NCBI RefSeq assembly: GCF_001552135.1
Contig: NZ_BCQP01000059.1
Coordinates: 1-64,000 of the forward strand
Origin: Actinomadura chibensis NBRC 106107
Lineage (GTDB): Bacteria; Actinomycetota; Actinomycetes; Streptosporangiales; Streptosporangiaceae
DNA: 64,000 nt
Reading direction: 5' to 3'
Positions 16,910 through 26,488 of the stretch are shown here, one piece after another. The translations under genes were made by a program, and so were the position numbers. The notes beneath the pieces were generated by a model. The model ran no database searches. It was given only the letters and a program-made list of their open reading frames with translations, and had not been told where the DNA came from. How positions within the stretch are numbered: the stretch's first letter is position 1; every line of letters begins with the position of its first letter.

Positions 16910-19900
16910 GGACGACGGGGGCTTGTACTCAGGCGGATGGCCGGCGACCGCGCGCTCGTACTGGCCGCGTGCGCGACGGCCCTGTTCGCGACGACCGTCC
17001 TCGCCGCGCTGGTCGGCTACACCGGGTCGGTCACCCGCGAGGGCCTGCGGCGCACGCTCGCGGACGCGACCTTCGCCTCGGTCGGCACGACGATCGGCAC
17101 CAACGTGCCCCCGGACGGTCTCGGCGAGGTCCAAAAACGGATCCGGACGGCGCTCGACCAGATCTACGGCGACGTGCCGCTCACGATCTCGATGAGCGTC
17201 CGCAGCGACTCCTACACCATGCCCGGCCAGGAGAAGAGCGACCATCCCGACCTGACCGCCTTCGAGACCTACACCGGGATCGAGAAGCACACCCGGCTCA
17301 GCGCGGGACGCTGGCCCGCCCAGGCCGCCGGGTCCGCCGAGACCGAGGCGGCGCTGCCCGGCCCGGCCGCCCGCGCCATGCGCGTCGGCGTCGGCGACGT
17401 CCTCACCCTGCGCGGGCGCGTCGACAAGAAGTCGGTCGTGAAGGTGCGCGTCGTCGGGCTGTTCGACGTCCCCGACCCCGAAAGCTACTTCTGGCAGGGC
17501 GACAAGCTCATCACCACGGGCGTGGAGCGGCTCGACTACACGACCTACGGGCCGTTCGTCGTCCGTCCCGAGGTGTTCGCGGAGCGGTTCACCGGGACCG
17601 GCGCCGACGCCCGCTTCACCGTCATGCCGGACCTGCGCGACGTCCGCTCCGGCGACCTCGGCCCGCTCGGCGACCGGGTCGCCGCCGGGCCCGAGACGTT
17701 CAAGCGGGCGGGCGGCGGCGCGCAGTTCTCCGTCGTGACGAAGCTGCCGGAGCTGACCGGGCAGTTGCGCGTCGCGCTCCAGGTGGCGCGTTCCACGATG
17801 CTGATCCCGGTGATCCAGCTCGTCCTGCTGGCGGGCTGCGCGTGGCTGCTCGTCGCCCGGCTGCTCGCCGACCACCGGCGCAGCGAGGTCGCGCTGCTGC
17901 GCACCCGCGGCATGGGGATGCGCCAGCTCGCCGCGCTCGGCCTCGGCGAGGGGCTGCTGATCGTGCTGCCCGGCGCGCTGCTCGGCCCGCTGCTCGCCGG
18001 GCCGCTGCTGCGGCTCGCCGGGCACGCGCCCGCCGTCCGGGCGTCCGGGCTGCGGCTGGACGCCGGGCCCGCCGCGCCGCTCTGGATCGTGTCGATCGCG
18101 CTGGCGCTGGCCTGCGCGGTCGCCCTGACGGTGCCGACGCTGCGCGGAGCGAACCGGACGTTCGTCGAGACCCAGGCCGGGATCGGACGGCCCGGGCACG
18201 GCGGGCTGCGCGGCGCGGGCACCGACCTCGCGCTGCTGCTCGTCGCCGGGCTCGCGATCTGGCAGCTCACCCGGTACGGCGCGGACGGGGTGGGCGGCGG
18301 CACGGCCGGGATCGACCCGTTCATCGTGTCCGGCCCGGCGCTGGCGCTGCTCGCGGGCGGGGTGCTGCTGCTGCGGACCGTGCCGTTCGCGTCCCGTGCC
18401 GCCGAGCGGCTCGCCACCCGCGGCAGCGGCCTCGTCACCGCGCTCGGCACCCGGCAGGTCGGGCGGCGCAGGCTGCGCTACGCGGGGCCCGTCCTGCTGC
18501 TGGTCATGGCGATGGCCGTCGGGATCCTGTCGGTGACGACGATGGCGACCTGGCGCCGGTCGCAGACCGACCAGGCCGACTTCCAGGCGGGCGCCGACCT
18601 GCGGCTCGGCGTGCCGACCGGCGGCGTCGCCCCGACGCCGCTCGGCCAGACCGGACGCTTCGCCGCGGTCCCCGGCGTCACCGCGACGACCCCGATGCTG
18701 CGCGTCGACGCCGACCTCGGCAACGAGCCGACGACGCTGCTCGCCGCCGACGCGCGGGCGCTCGGCCCGCTGCTGCGCGTCCTGCCCGACCTGAAGGACG
18801 CCCTGCGCCTGGACGAGCTCGCGAAGCGGCGTCCCGCGACCGTCGCGCTGACCGTCCCGGGCAAGCCGAAGAAGCTGCTGTTCGACCTCCGGCTGACCCG
18901 CACCGGGAAGCCGCCGATGGAGCTGAAGGGCGTCCGGCACACGATCGGGGTGACGGTCGCCGACGCCCGCGGCCTGACCCGCGAGGCGAAGCTGACCGGG
19001 CTCGTCCCGGACGGCAGGGACCACACGCTCGCGCTCGACACCGCCGAGCTGGCCGGGCCGGGCGGCGTCCTGTCCTACCCGCTGTCGGTGCGCGGCCTGC
19101 ACTACTCCTTCGACGACAACGCGCCCGAGGGGACGTTCGAGCTGCGGCTCGGGCGGGTCGCCGGGGAGGGCACCGGGGACGCCCCCAGGCCCGCGAACGG
19201 CGTCTGGGACGCCTTCACCGACGCGGCGACCGAGAAGGGCGACCCGCTCCCGACGTCCATGAAGAACAAGGCGGACGGGCTCGCCACGCTCCAGGTCCCC
19301 GCCGCGCCGATCGTGGACCAGGGCTACTCGTTCGAGCTGATGGGCACCGTCCACGCGATGCTCGGCGCGGCGAACCCGCCGTCCCACACCCGGCAGAACG
19401 CCGACCTTCAGCCGCTGGTGCCGGGCGTGGTCACCGCCGAGACGGCGCGCCGCGCGAAGGTCGGCGTCGGCGGCACCGTGACCGTCAGCACGGTCGACGG
19501 CGACCAGCCGGTCAAGGTCGTCGCGATCGCGCCCGCGCTGCCGAGCGTCCCGCCGGACCGGCCGGGCGTCCTCGTCGACCTGCCGACGCTCACGCAGAGC
19601 AGGCTCGCCCAGGACGGCGACGCCGGGCCGAACACCGTGCCGCGCGAATGGTGGGCGGCGGCGCGGGACGGCCGCACCGGGCCCGCCGCCCGGGCGCTCA
19701 GCCGCGACCCGTCCCTCGGCGAGGTCGTCGCGGACCGCGTCGAGCTGCGCTCCCGGCTCCGCGACGCCCCGCTCGGCGCGGCGCTGCAGGGCGCGCTCGT
19801 GCTCGGCTTCGGCGCGGCGCTGGCGTTCGCCGTCATCGCGTTCGTGGTGAACGCGGCGGTGACCGCCGGGGAGCGGTCCCGCGAGTTCGCGGTGCTGCGC

Positions 19901-20209
19901 GCCATCGGCGTCGGGCCCCGGCAGGTCGCCGGGGTGCTCGCCGTCGAACAGGCGTACCTGGTCGCGCTCGGGCTGCTCGGCGGGACCGTCCTCGGCATCG
20001 TGGTGGCGCGGCTCGTCGTCCCGCACGTCGTGCTGAGCGTCCAGGCCGCGCAGCCGTACCCGCCCGCCGACCTGATCGTCCAGTGGCCGGTGGTGGCGGC
20101 CGTGCTCGCCGGGGTGGCGGCGGTGCTCGGCCTCGTCCTCGCCGCCGTGATCCGCCTACTCGGCCGCCGCGAGCTCGGCGCGGGGTTGCGGGTAGGTGAG
20201 GAGCGGTGA
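16907..20209 (+). CDS. Large FtsX-like ABC transporter permease
   Basis: This 1100-aa membrane protein has a first membrane segment at residues about 14-40 (ALVLAACATALFATTVLAAL). A large extracytoplasmic region is followed by a central cluster of helices (around residues 290-560) and a second soluble domain. The C-terminal FtsX domain carries AGERSREFAVLRAIGVGPRQ, the cytoplasmic loop typical of these permeases. The start is GTG 16907, or ATG 16937 (MAGDRAL). The stop overlaps the next permease start as GTGA. It heads a four-gene operon with a second permease and two ATPases, the usual set for export of peptides or drugs or for cell-envelope lipid handling. Confidence 0.87.
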   Translation: MGRRGLVLRRMAGDRALVLAACATALFATTVLAALVGYTGSVTREGLRRTLADATFASVGTTIGTNVPPDGLGEVQKRIRTALDQIYGDVPLTISMSVRSDSYTMPGQEKSDHPDLTAFETYTGIEKHTRLSAGRWPAQAAGSAETEAALPGPAARAMRVGVGDVLTLRGRVDKKSVVKVRVVGLFDVPDPESYFWQGDKLITTGVERLDYTTYGPFVVRPEVFAERFTGTGADARFTVMPDLRDVRSGDLGPLGDRVAAGPETFKRAGGGAQFSVVTKLPELTGQLRVALQVARSTMLIPVIQLVLLAGCAWLLVARLLADHRRSEVALLRTRGMGMRQLAALGLGEGLLIVLPGALLGPLLAGPLLRLAGHAPAVRASGLRLDAGPAAPLWIVSIALALACAVALTVPTLRGANRTFVETQAGIGRPGHGGLRGAGTDLALLLVAGLAIWQLTRYGADGVGGGTAGIDPFIVSGPALALLAGGVLLLRTVPFASRAAERLATRGSGLVTALGTRQVGRRRLRYAGPVLLLVMAMAVGILSVTTMATWRRSQTDQADFQAGADLRLGVPTGGVAPTPLGQTGRFAAVPGVTATTPMLRVDADLGNEPTTLLAADARALGPLLRVLPDLKDALRLDELAKRRPATVALTVPGKPKKLLFDLRLTRTGKPPMELKGVRHTIGVTVADARGLTREAKLTGLVPDGRDHTLALDTAELAGPGGVLSYPLSVRGLHYSFDDNAPEGTFELRLGRVAGEGTGDAPRPANGVWDAFTDAATEKGDPLPTSMKNKADGLATLQVPAAPIVDQGYSFELMGTVHAMLGAANPPSHTRQNADLQPLVPGVVTAETARRAKVGVGGTVTVSTVDGDQPVKVVAIAPALPSVPPDRPGVLVDLPTLTQSRLAQDGDAGPNTVPREWWAAARDGRTGPAARALSRDPSLGEVVADRVELRSRLRDAPLGAALQGALVLGFGAALAFAVIAFVVNAAVTAGERSREFAVLRAIGVGPRQVAGVLAVEQAYLVALGLLGGTVLGIVVARLVVPHVVLSVQAAQPYPPADLIVQWPVVAAVLAGVAAVLGLVLAAVIRLLGRRELGAGLRVGEER

Positions 20210-22764
20210 TCCGGCTGGTTCGGGCGCAGTGGGTGCCGCTGGCCGCGCTCGGCCTCCTGACGTTCGCGGCGGCGCTGCTCGCCGTCGCCGTCCCGGCCCG
20301 GACGGCCGCCGGGTACGACCGCGCCGCCGTCGCCGCGATCGGGCCGGGCGCCGACGTCCGGGTGCAGGGCCGCGCGGCGGGCGCGGCGGCGTTCGGCGCG
20401 GTCCCGAGCGACGCGGCCCTCGGCGCGAAGTCGCTCACCTGGCAGCAGGTAATGCCGAAGTCGCTGCAGGACGTCACCGGCGAGCCGGAGCCGTCCGTCA
20501 CCTCGGACGCCTTCCTCATCGACGGCGAGTTCGTCCGGCCGCGGCTGCTCTACCTCGGCTGGGACCCGCGCGCGGCGGAGCGCGTCCGGCTCGTCTCCGG
20601 CATCCCGCCGATCAACCCGCCCGGCGCGACCACCGGCGACATGAAGGTCATCCTCGCCAAGCGGTACGCGGACCAGATGGGCTACAAGGTCGGCGACCGG
20701 CTCGCGCTCGGCGACTTCACGGCCCGGATCAACGGGCTGTTCGAGCCGCGGGACCCCGCCGACGAGTTCTGGCTGCCGCGCGCCCGGATGCTGCGGCCGG
20801 TCGTGGAGAACATGCCGTCCACCGGGATCGAGGCGGACGCGGTCACGGCGCTCATCGACCAGAGCGCCTACGTCCGGCTGACCAGCGAGCCGTCGTACCG
20901 GCTGCTGTTCAGCTGGCGGTTCCCCGTCCGCGAGGAGGCCGTCCGCGCCGGGGACGCCGAGGGCGTCGCCGAGGACCTGGACGCCTACCGCTCGGCCGTC
21001 GCGGGCCGCGTCGACCTGTTCCCCTGCGAGATCCGCACCGGTCTTGACGTCACGCTCAAGGAGTTCGCCGCGCGGCTGCACACCGCGCAGTCCGTGCTCG
21101 GGCTGGCGTTCGCCGGGCTCGTCGCGGTCGCCGCCGGGGTGCTGCTGCTCGCCGCCGGGCTGCTCGGGGTGCGGCTGCGGCCGCTGCTCGGGCTGATGCG
21201 GGCGCGCGGCGCGTCGCTGCGCCAGCTCGCCGTCCCGGCCTGCGGGCTGGTCGCGCTCGCGGTCGTCCCGTCCGCCGCGCTCGGCTACACGGCCGGCCGG
21301 CTCCTCGACGCGGGCCCGCCGCAGACCACCTCGATCTTCGCGATAGCCCTGCTGGTCGCGGCCGTGCTGCTGGTGTCCGCGACGATCGTGGCGCGGGAGC
21401 GGAGCGGCGGGCTGAGCTCGGTCACCGACCGGCGCGACGACCTCGCCACCGCCCGCCCGTCCCGCTGGCGGCGCGCCGTCGACCTGCTGCTCGTCGTGCT
21501 CGCCGCGGTCGGCGTCGTGCTGCTGCGCGAGCGCGGCCCGGACGCCGGGACCGACCCGCTGATCGCGGCCGTCCCGGTGCTGCTCGGCGTGGCGGTCGGC
21601 GTCGTCGTGCTGCGCGTCTACCCGTACCTGCTGCGCGCCACCGGGCCGTTCCTGCGGCGGCGCAGCGGCGCCGTCGCGTTCATCGGGCTCGCCCGCGCCG
21701 CCCGGCAGAACCTCGTCGGGGCGCTGCCGGTCGCCGTGCTGCTGCTGGCCGCCGCCGTCGCCGGGTTCACCGCCACCGTGGACAACGCGCTGAAGACGGG
21801 CCAGGTGCGCGCGTCCTGGGCGCGGGTCGGCGCGGACGCGCGGGTCGAGGCCGGGCCGCTGGACGAGGCGGGCCTCCGGCGGATCCGCGCCGTGCCGGGC
21901 GTGACCGGCGTGGTCCGCGTCCGGACGATCGGCCGGGCCGGGATCACCGACGACCCGGCGCCGCTGACCGTCGTCGGCGTGGACCTCGACGCCTACCGGA
22001 GGCTCGCCCCCAAGGTGCCGGACATTCCCGGCACGTCCGGGGTGCTCGCCTCGCCGCTCGCCGCCGACACGCTCGGGACCGGCACCGTCACGATCAGCCG
22101 GTCCGGGATGGACCCGATCCAGGTCAGGGTGGCGGGGGAGATCGAGCGGTTCCCGGGGCAGGACACGGGCAGCGCGTTCGTGATCGTCCCGTACTCGATG
22201 GTGGCGAAGTCGACGGGCTTCCCGTCCCAGGTCTTCGTCGGTGGCCACGACCTGGACGCCAAGGCGCTGCGCGCCGCAGCGCCCGGGCACGCCGTCACGA
22301 TGCGGGAGGACGTCCTGCACGGCATGACGCGGCTGCCGCTCGTGTCCGTCGTGCACGACACGTTCCGGGACGGCGCGCTCATCGGCGGCGCGTTCGGGCT
22401 GCTCGTCGTGGTGTTCGTCCTCGTCGTCGGCGCCCGCACCCGGGCCCGCACGATCGCCCACCTGCGCGCCCTCGGGCTGAGCCGGCGGCAGAGCCGCGCC
22501 CTCGCGCTGGTCGAGATCGCGCCCGTGCTGCTCTGCGCGACGGCCGCCGGGTGGGTGCTCGGCCTGCTCCTCCCCGAGATCACCGGGCCGGTCGTCGACC
22601 TGCGCCCCTACACGAACGGCTACGCCGTGACCGCGCACGTGCCGGGCGTCCCGGCGCTGCTCGGGCTGATCGGCGCGCTGCTGCTCGCCGCCGCGGCGGC
22701 GCTCGCCGTCGACCGCGTCTTCGACGCCAGCCCCGGAACCGTCCTGAGAACGGGGGATTCATGA
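20206..22764 (+). CDS. FtsX-like ABC transporter permease (paralogue of 14233 gene)
   Basis: This 852-aa protein begins MIRLVRAQWVPLAALGLL and is collinear with the 14233-16809 product. Both share LLTF(V/A)(S/A)ALLAV, VPARTAA, YDRAA and the C-terminal VLRTG. The C-terminal FtsX loop is HLRALGLSRRQSRALALVE. The GTG start overlaps the previous stop (GTGA) with GTGAGGAG upstream, and its own stop overlaps the next ATG (ATGA). Translation of the operon is therefore tightly coupled. Confidence 0.88.
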   Translation: MIRLVRAQWVPLAALGLLTFAAALLAVAVPARTAAGYDRAAVAAIGPGADVRVQGRAAGAAAFGAVPSDAALGAKSLTWQQVMPKSLQDVTGEPEPSVTSDAFLIDGEFVRPRLLYLGWDPRAAERVRLVSGIPPINPPGATTGDMKVILAKRYADQMGYKVGDRLALGDFTARINGLFEPRDPADEFWLPRARMLRPVVENMPSTGIEADAVTALIDQSAYVRLTSEPSYRLLFSWRFPVREEAVRAGDAEGVAEDLDAYRSAVAGRVDLFPCEIRTGLDVTLKEFAARLHTAQSVLGLAFAGLVAVAAGVLLLAAGLLGVRLRPLLGLMRARGASLRQLAVPACGLVALAVVPSAALGYTAGRLLDAGPPQTTSIFAIALLVAAVLLVSATIVARERSGGLSSVTDRRDDLATARPSRWRRAVDLLLVVLAAVGVVLLRERGPDAGTDPLIAAVPVLLGVAVGVVVLRVYPYLLRATGPFLRRRSGAVAFIGLARAARQNLVGALPVAVLLLAAAVAGFTATVDNALKTGQVRASWARVGADARVEAGPLDEAGLRRIRAVPGVTGVVRVRTIGRAGITDDPAPLTVVGVDLDAYRRLAPKVPDIPGTSGVLASPLAADTLGTGTVTISRSGMDPIQVRVAGEIERFPGQDTGSAFVIVPYSMVAKSTGFPSQVFVGGHDLDAKALRAAAPGHAVTMREDVLHGMTRLPLVSVVHDTFRDGALIGGAFGLLVVVFVLVVGARTRARTIAHLRALGLSRRQSRALALVEIAPVLLCATAAGWVLGLLLPEITGPVVDLRPYTNGYAVTAHVPGVPALLGLIGALLLAAAAALAVDRVFDASPGTVLRTGDS

Positions 22765-23699
22765 CCGACACGACCAAGGCGCCCGACCTCGCCGAGTTGG
22801 AGCGGCGCGCCACCGAACGCGGGCCCGCGTACGGCGAGGGCGCGCACATCGTGTGCGACAACCTCGTCCGCATCTACAAGACCGACGGCGTCGAGGTCGT
22901 CGCGCTGCAGGGACTCGACCTGCTCGTCGACCCCGGCGAGCTGGTCGCGATCGTCGGCGCGTCCGGGTCGGGGAAGTCGACGCTGCTGAACATCCTGTCC
23001 GGGCTGGACGTCCCCACCGCCGGGGTCGCCCGCGTCGCCGGGTCCGACCTGCTGACGATGGCGGCCAAGGAGCGGCTGAACTTCCGCCGCCACCGGGTCG
23101 GGTTCATCTGGCAGCAGACGTCCCGGAACCTGCTCCCGTACCTGACGGCCGCGCAGAACGTCGAGCTGCCGATGCGGTTCGCCGGACGGTCCCGCCGCAG
23201 CCGTGCCACCCGCGCCGCCGAGCTGCTCGGCATGCTCGGCGTCGGGGACTGCGCGGGGCGGCGCCCCGAGGAGCTGTCCGGCGGGCAGCAGCAGCGCATC
23301 GCGGTCGCCGTCGCGGTCGCCAACGAGCCGAAGGTCGTCCTCGCCGACGAGCCGACCGGCGAGCTGGACACCGCCACCGCCGCCGAGGTGTTCGGCGCGC
23401 TCCGCCAGGTCAACGAGGAGTTCGGCACGACCACCGTCGTCGTCACCCACGACGCGCAGGTCGCCGAGCGCGTCGACCGGACGATCGGCATCCGCGACGG
23501 CCGGACGAGCAGCGAGGTCCGCCGCCGCTCCGCCGAGGACGGCACCCGGCACGTCGCCGAGTACGCCGTCCTGGACCGGGCCGGGCGCGTCCAGCTCCCG
23601 AAGGCGTTCACCGAGGCGCTCGACATGCGCGACCGCGTCCGCCTCGACCTGGAGACCGACCACGTCGGCGTCTGGCCGGACCGGGAGGAGACCGAATGA
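22761..23699 (+). CDS. ABC transporter ATP-binding protein with AbrB-like C-terminal tail
   Basis: This 312-aa protein has Walker A GASGSGKST at residues 66-74, the Q-loop in FIWQQTSRNLLPYLTAAQNV, signature LSGGQQQR and Walker B VVLADEPTGELD, with the switch His in VVTHDAQVAERVDR. Residues about 268-312 form an extra domain (YAVLDRAGRVQLPKAF, then DRVRLDLETDHVGVWPD) that resembles a SpoVT/AbrB swapped-hairpin. The start ATG overlaps the permease stop. It energises the neighbouring FtsX permeases. The tail may regulate dimerisation; that is inference. Confidence 0.92.
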   Translation: MTDTTKAPDLAELERRATERGPAYGEGAHIVCDNLVRIYKTDGVEVVALQGLDLLVDPGELVAIVGASGSGKSTLLNILSGLDVPTAGVARVAGSDLLTMAAKERLNFRRHRVGFIWQQTSRNLLPYLTAAQNVELPMRFAGRSRRSRATRAAELLGMLGVGDCAGRRPEELSGGQQQRIAVAVAVANEPKVVLADEPTGELDTATAAEVFGALRQVNEEFGTTTVVVTHDAQVAERVDRTIGIRDGRTSSEVRRRSAEDGTRHVAEYAVLDRAGRVQLPKAFTEALDMRDRVRLDLETDHVGVWPDREETE

Positions 23700-24388
23700 C
23701 CGAGCCGATGGTTGCCGTCGAGGCGCTGACCCGCGTCTACAAGAGCGGCAAGATCGAGGTCCCGGCGCTGCGCGGCGCGTCGTTCACCGTCGCGCCCGGC
23801 GAGATCGTCGCGATCAAGGGCCGCTCGGGCTCGGGCAAGACCACCCTGCTCAACCTGCTCGGCGGGCTCGACTCCCCGGACGGCGGCACCATCCGGGTGG
23901 ACGGCCGCGACGTCGGCGCGCTCAGCGAGGACGAACTGCTCGCCCTCCGCCGCGACCACATCGGCTACATCTTCCAGTCGCACGGCCTGATCCCGGTGCT
24001 GTCGGCGGCGGAGAACGTCGAGGTGCCGCTCCGCCTGGCCCGCACCCCACCCGCGGAACGCGACGAGCGCGTCCGCGTCCTCCTGGCCCTGGTCGGCCTG
24101 GCCGACCACGCGCTCCAGCGCCCCTACGAACTGTCCGGCGGCCAACGCCAACGCGTAGCCATCGCCCGCGCCCTGGCGAACCGCCCGCGCCTGCTCCTAG
24201 CCGACGAGCCGACCGGCCAGCTCGACTCCGAAACGGCCGCCGCGATAATGCCCCTCCTCCGCGCCGTCGCAGCGGGCGAGGGCGTCACCATCATCGTCGC
24301 CACCCACGACAGCGCCCTCCTGGCCCAGGCCGACCGAGTCCTGGACCTCCAAGACGGCAAGATCACCGAAACCCCCGTCCCCGCCTGA
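23696..24388 (+). CDS. ABC transporter ATP-binding protein (MacB/LolD-like)
   Basis: This 230-aa ATPase of the MacB/LolD type has Walker A GRSGSGKTT at residues 42-50, Q-loop YIFQSHGLIPVLSAAENV, signature LSGGQRQR and Walker B LLLADEPTGQLD. It is the last gene of the permease operon and starts by an ATGA overlap. With the preceding ATPase it would form a heterodimer or serve alternative permeases. A hairpin terminator candidate follows its stop directly. Confidence 0.93.
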   Translation: MTEPMVAVEALTRVYKSGKIEVPALRGASFTVAPGEIVAIKGRSGSGKTTLLNLLGGLDSPDGGTIRVDGRDVGALSEDELLALRRDHIGYIFQSHGLIPVLSAAENVEVPLRLARTPPAERDERVRVLLALVGLADHALQRPYELSGGQRQRVAIARALANRPRLLLADEPTGQLDSETAAAIMPLLRAVAAGEGVTIIVATHDSALLAQADRVLDLQDGKITETPVPA

Positions 24389-24389
24389 T

Positions 24390-24424
24390 CACTCCACGGG
24401 AATCGCGTCCCCCGGGGTGGAGTG
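24390..24424 (+). terminator. Hairpin terminator candidate after the ABC operon
   Basis: CACTCCAC (24390-24397) and GTGGAGTG (24417-24424) form a perfect 8-bp stem two bases after the operon stop codon. Partial further pairing of GGG with CCC is possible inside the loop. There is no T tract, so it may act as a Rho-assisted or stabilising hairpin. Confidence 0.45.
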
Positions 24425-24470
24425 GGGGTGTTCTCGGTTGCCGGGTGGGGTGGGTGGGAAGTGACCGTTC

Positions 24471-25667
24471 ATGGCGACTGTGGTGTTGGTGGGGACGCTT
24501 GATACCAAGGGGGACGAGTACCTCTGGCTTCGGGAGCGGCTGTGGGAGCTCGGGTGCGAGGTCGTGCTCGTGGACGCCGGGGTTGAGGCTTCCGACGTCG
24601 ATGCTGATGTTCCTGCGGGGCAGGTAGCGCGGGCTGGGGGCGCTTCGATCGATGCGCTTCGGGATGCCCAGGATCGTGGGGCCGCTGTCACCGTGATGGG
24701 TGTGGGAGCGGCGGCCGTGCTCGGTGAGTTGGAGCGGGTGGACGCCGTGCTCGCGGTGGGCGGGAGCGGCGGGTCTTCCATTGCGGCGCGGGCCGTCCGG
24801 GATCTGCCGATCGGCGTGCCGAAGCTGATCGTGTCCACGATGGCGTCCGGGGACGTGACCCCGTACGTGGGCGCCAAGGACGTCACGATGATGTACAGCG
24901 TCGTGGACATCGCCGGGCTCAACCGGGTGTCGCGGCTGATCCTCGGGAACGCGGCGGCAGCGGCGGCCGGGATGGCGAAGGCGTATGAGGCGGCGGCGCC
25001 TGAGGCGGGGGAGCGTCCGCTGGTCGCGGCGTCGATGTTCGGTGTGACGACGCCCGCGGTGGACGCGGCCAGGGAGCGGCTCGACGAGCTGGGTTACGAG
25101 GTGCTCGTCTTCCATGCGACGGGGGCCGGGGGACGCGCCCTGGAGGGGCTCGCGGAGAGCGGGCTGCTCGCCGGGGTGCTCGACCTGACGACGACGGAGC
25201 TGGCGGACGATCTCGTCGGCGGCGTCCTGTCGGCGGGGCCGGAGCGGCTCACGGCGGCCGGGCGGCACGGGGTTCCGCAGGTCGTGGCGCCCGGCGCGCT
25301 GGACATGGTCAACTTCGGGCCGCGCGACACCGTCCCCGACCTGTTCAGGGCGCGGAATCTGTACGTCCACAACCCGACCGTCACGCTGATGCGGACGACG
25401 CCGGAGGAGATGGCCGAGCTCGGACGGCGCGTCGCGGCGAAGCTGCGCGCGGCGAAGGGGCCGACCGCGCTGTTCGTCCCGCTCGGGGGCGTGTCGGCGC
25501 TGGACGCGCCCGGCCTGCCGTTCCACGATCCGGCGGCGGACGCGGCGTGCTTCGCCGAGCTGGAGGGCGCCGTGGAGACGGAGAAGCTCGACATGAACAT
25601 CAACGACCCGGCGTTCGGCCGCGCCATGGCGGACCGGCTGCACCGGATGATCTCGGAGGGCGCGTAG
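24471..25667 (+). CDS. Tm-1-like ATP-binding domain protein (UPF0261)
   Basis: This 398-aa protein has the UPF0261 features VVLVGTLDTKGDEYLWLR at the N terminus, LAVGGSGGSSIAA and STMASGDVTPYVGAKDVTMM in the middle, and MVNFGPRDTVP and FVPLGGVSALDAPG toward the end. It is homologous to the N-terminal half of tomato Tm-1, a protein that blocks tobamovirus replication; the bacterial function is not known. The stop codon shares one base with the GTG of the next gene, which resembles the C-terminal TIM-barrel half of Tm-1. The pair thus looks like a split Tm-1. Confidence 0.9.
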   Translation: MATVVLVGTLDTKGDEYLWLRERLWELGCEVVLVDAGVEASDVDADVPAGQVARAGGASIDALRDAQDRGAAVTVMGVGAAAVLGELERVDAVLAVGGSGGSSIAARAVRDLPIGVPKLIVSTMASGDVTPYVGAKDVTMMYSVVDIAGLNRVSRLILGNAAAAAAGMAKAYEAAAPEAGERPLVAASMFGVTTPAVDAARERLDELGYEVLVFHATGAGGRALEGLAESGLLAGVLDLTTTELADDLVGGVLSAGPERLTAAGRHGVPQVVAPGALDMVNFGPRDTVPDLFRARNLYVHNPTVTLMRTTPEEMAELGRRVAAKLRAAKGPTALFVPLGGVSALDAPGLPFHDPAADAACFAELEGAVETEKLDMNINDPAFGRAMADRLHRMISEGA

Positions 25668-26488
25668 TGGAGCGGGAAGAGGTGCTGGAGCGGCTGCGGG
25701 CGGTCGTCGCGTCCGGGTGGCCGATCGTCGGGGCGGGGGCGGGCACGGGGCTGTCCGCCAAGTGCGCCGAGGCGGGCGGCGTCGATCTGATCATCATCTA
25801 CAACTCGGGCCGCTACCGGATGGCGGGGCGCGGCTCGCTCGCGGGCCTGCTCCCCTACGGGGACGCGAACCAGATCGTGGTCGACATGGCGTCCGAGGTG
25901 CTGCCCGTCGTCAAGGACACGCCGGTGCTCGCCGGAGTGTGCGGCACCGACCCGTTCCGGCTGATGCCGGTCTTCCTCGACCAGCTCAAGGCCATGGGGT
26001 TCGCGGGCGTGCAGAACTTCCCCACGGTCGGCCTGTACGACGGGGTGTTCCGGCAGAACCTCGAAGAGACCGGCATGGGGTTCGACCTGGAGGTCGAGAT
26101 GGTGCGGCTCGCGCACGAGCGCGACCTCGTCACCGCCCCGTACGTGTTCGACGAGGACCAGGCGCGGGCGATGGCGGAGGCGGGCGCGGACGTCCTCGTC
26201 CCGCACGTCGGGCTCACCACGAAGGGCAGCATCGGCGCGGGCACGGCGCTGACGCTGGACGAGGCCGTCGCCCGGGTGCAGGCGATGCAGGTCGCGGCGG
26301 CGGAGGTCCGGCCGGACGTCCTCGTGCTGTGCCACGGCGGCCCCATCGCCGAGCCGGACGACGCCGCCTACGTCCTGTCCCGCGCCGAGGGCGTCGTCGG
26401 CTTCTTCGGCGCGTCGTCGGTCGAGCGGCTGCCCACCGAGCGCGCCATCACCGAGCAGGTGGCGGCCTTCAAGAACCTGGAGATCTGA
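25667..26488 (+). CDS. Phosphoenolpyruvate hydrolase-like TIM-barrel protein
   Basis: This 273-aa protein contains GAGAGTGLSAKCAEAGGVDL, IIIYNSGRYRMAGRGSLAGL, LAGVCGTDPFR, GVQNFPTVGL and GFFGASSVERLP, the pattern of the PEP-hydrolase-like (PF09370) TIM-barrel family. GTG 25667 is used: GGAGGG lies six bases upstream, and the codon shares its first base with the stop of the Tm-1-like gene. The substrate is not established. With the preceding and following genes it forms a three-gene operon. Confidence 0.88.
   Translation: MEREEVLERLRAVVASGWPIVGAGAGTGLSAKCAEAGGVDLIIIYNSGRYRMAGRGSLAGLLPYGDANQIVVDMASEVLPVVKDTPVLAGVCGTDPFRLMPVFLDQLKAMGFAGVQNFPTVGLYDGVFRQNLEETGMGFDLEVEMVRLAHERDLVTAPYVFDEDQARAMAEAGADVLVPHVGLTTKGSIGAGTALTLDEAVARVQAMQVAAAEVRPDVLVLCHGGPIAEPDDAAYVLSRAEGVVGFFGASSVERLPTERAITEQVAAFKNLEI

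Noticed and set aside
14134..22638. Very long minus-strand frames antisense to the FtsX permeases
   Set aside because: They are Arg/Gly/His-rich low-complexity translations without ribosome sites, complementary to clear membrane proteins on the plus strand.
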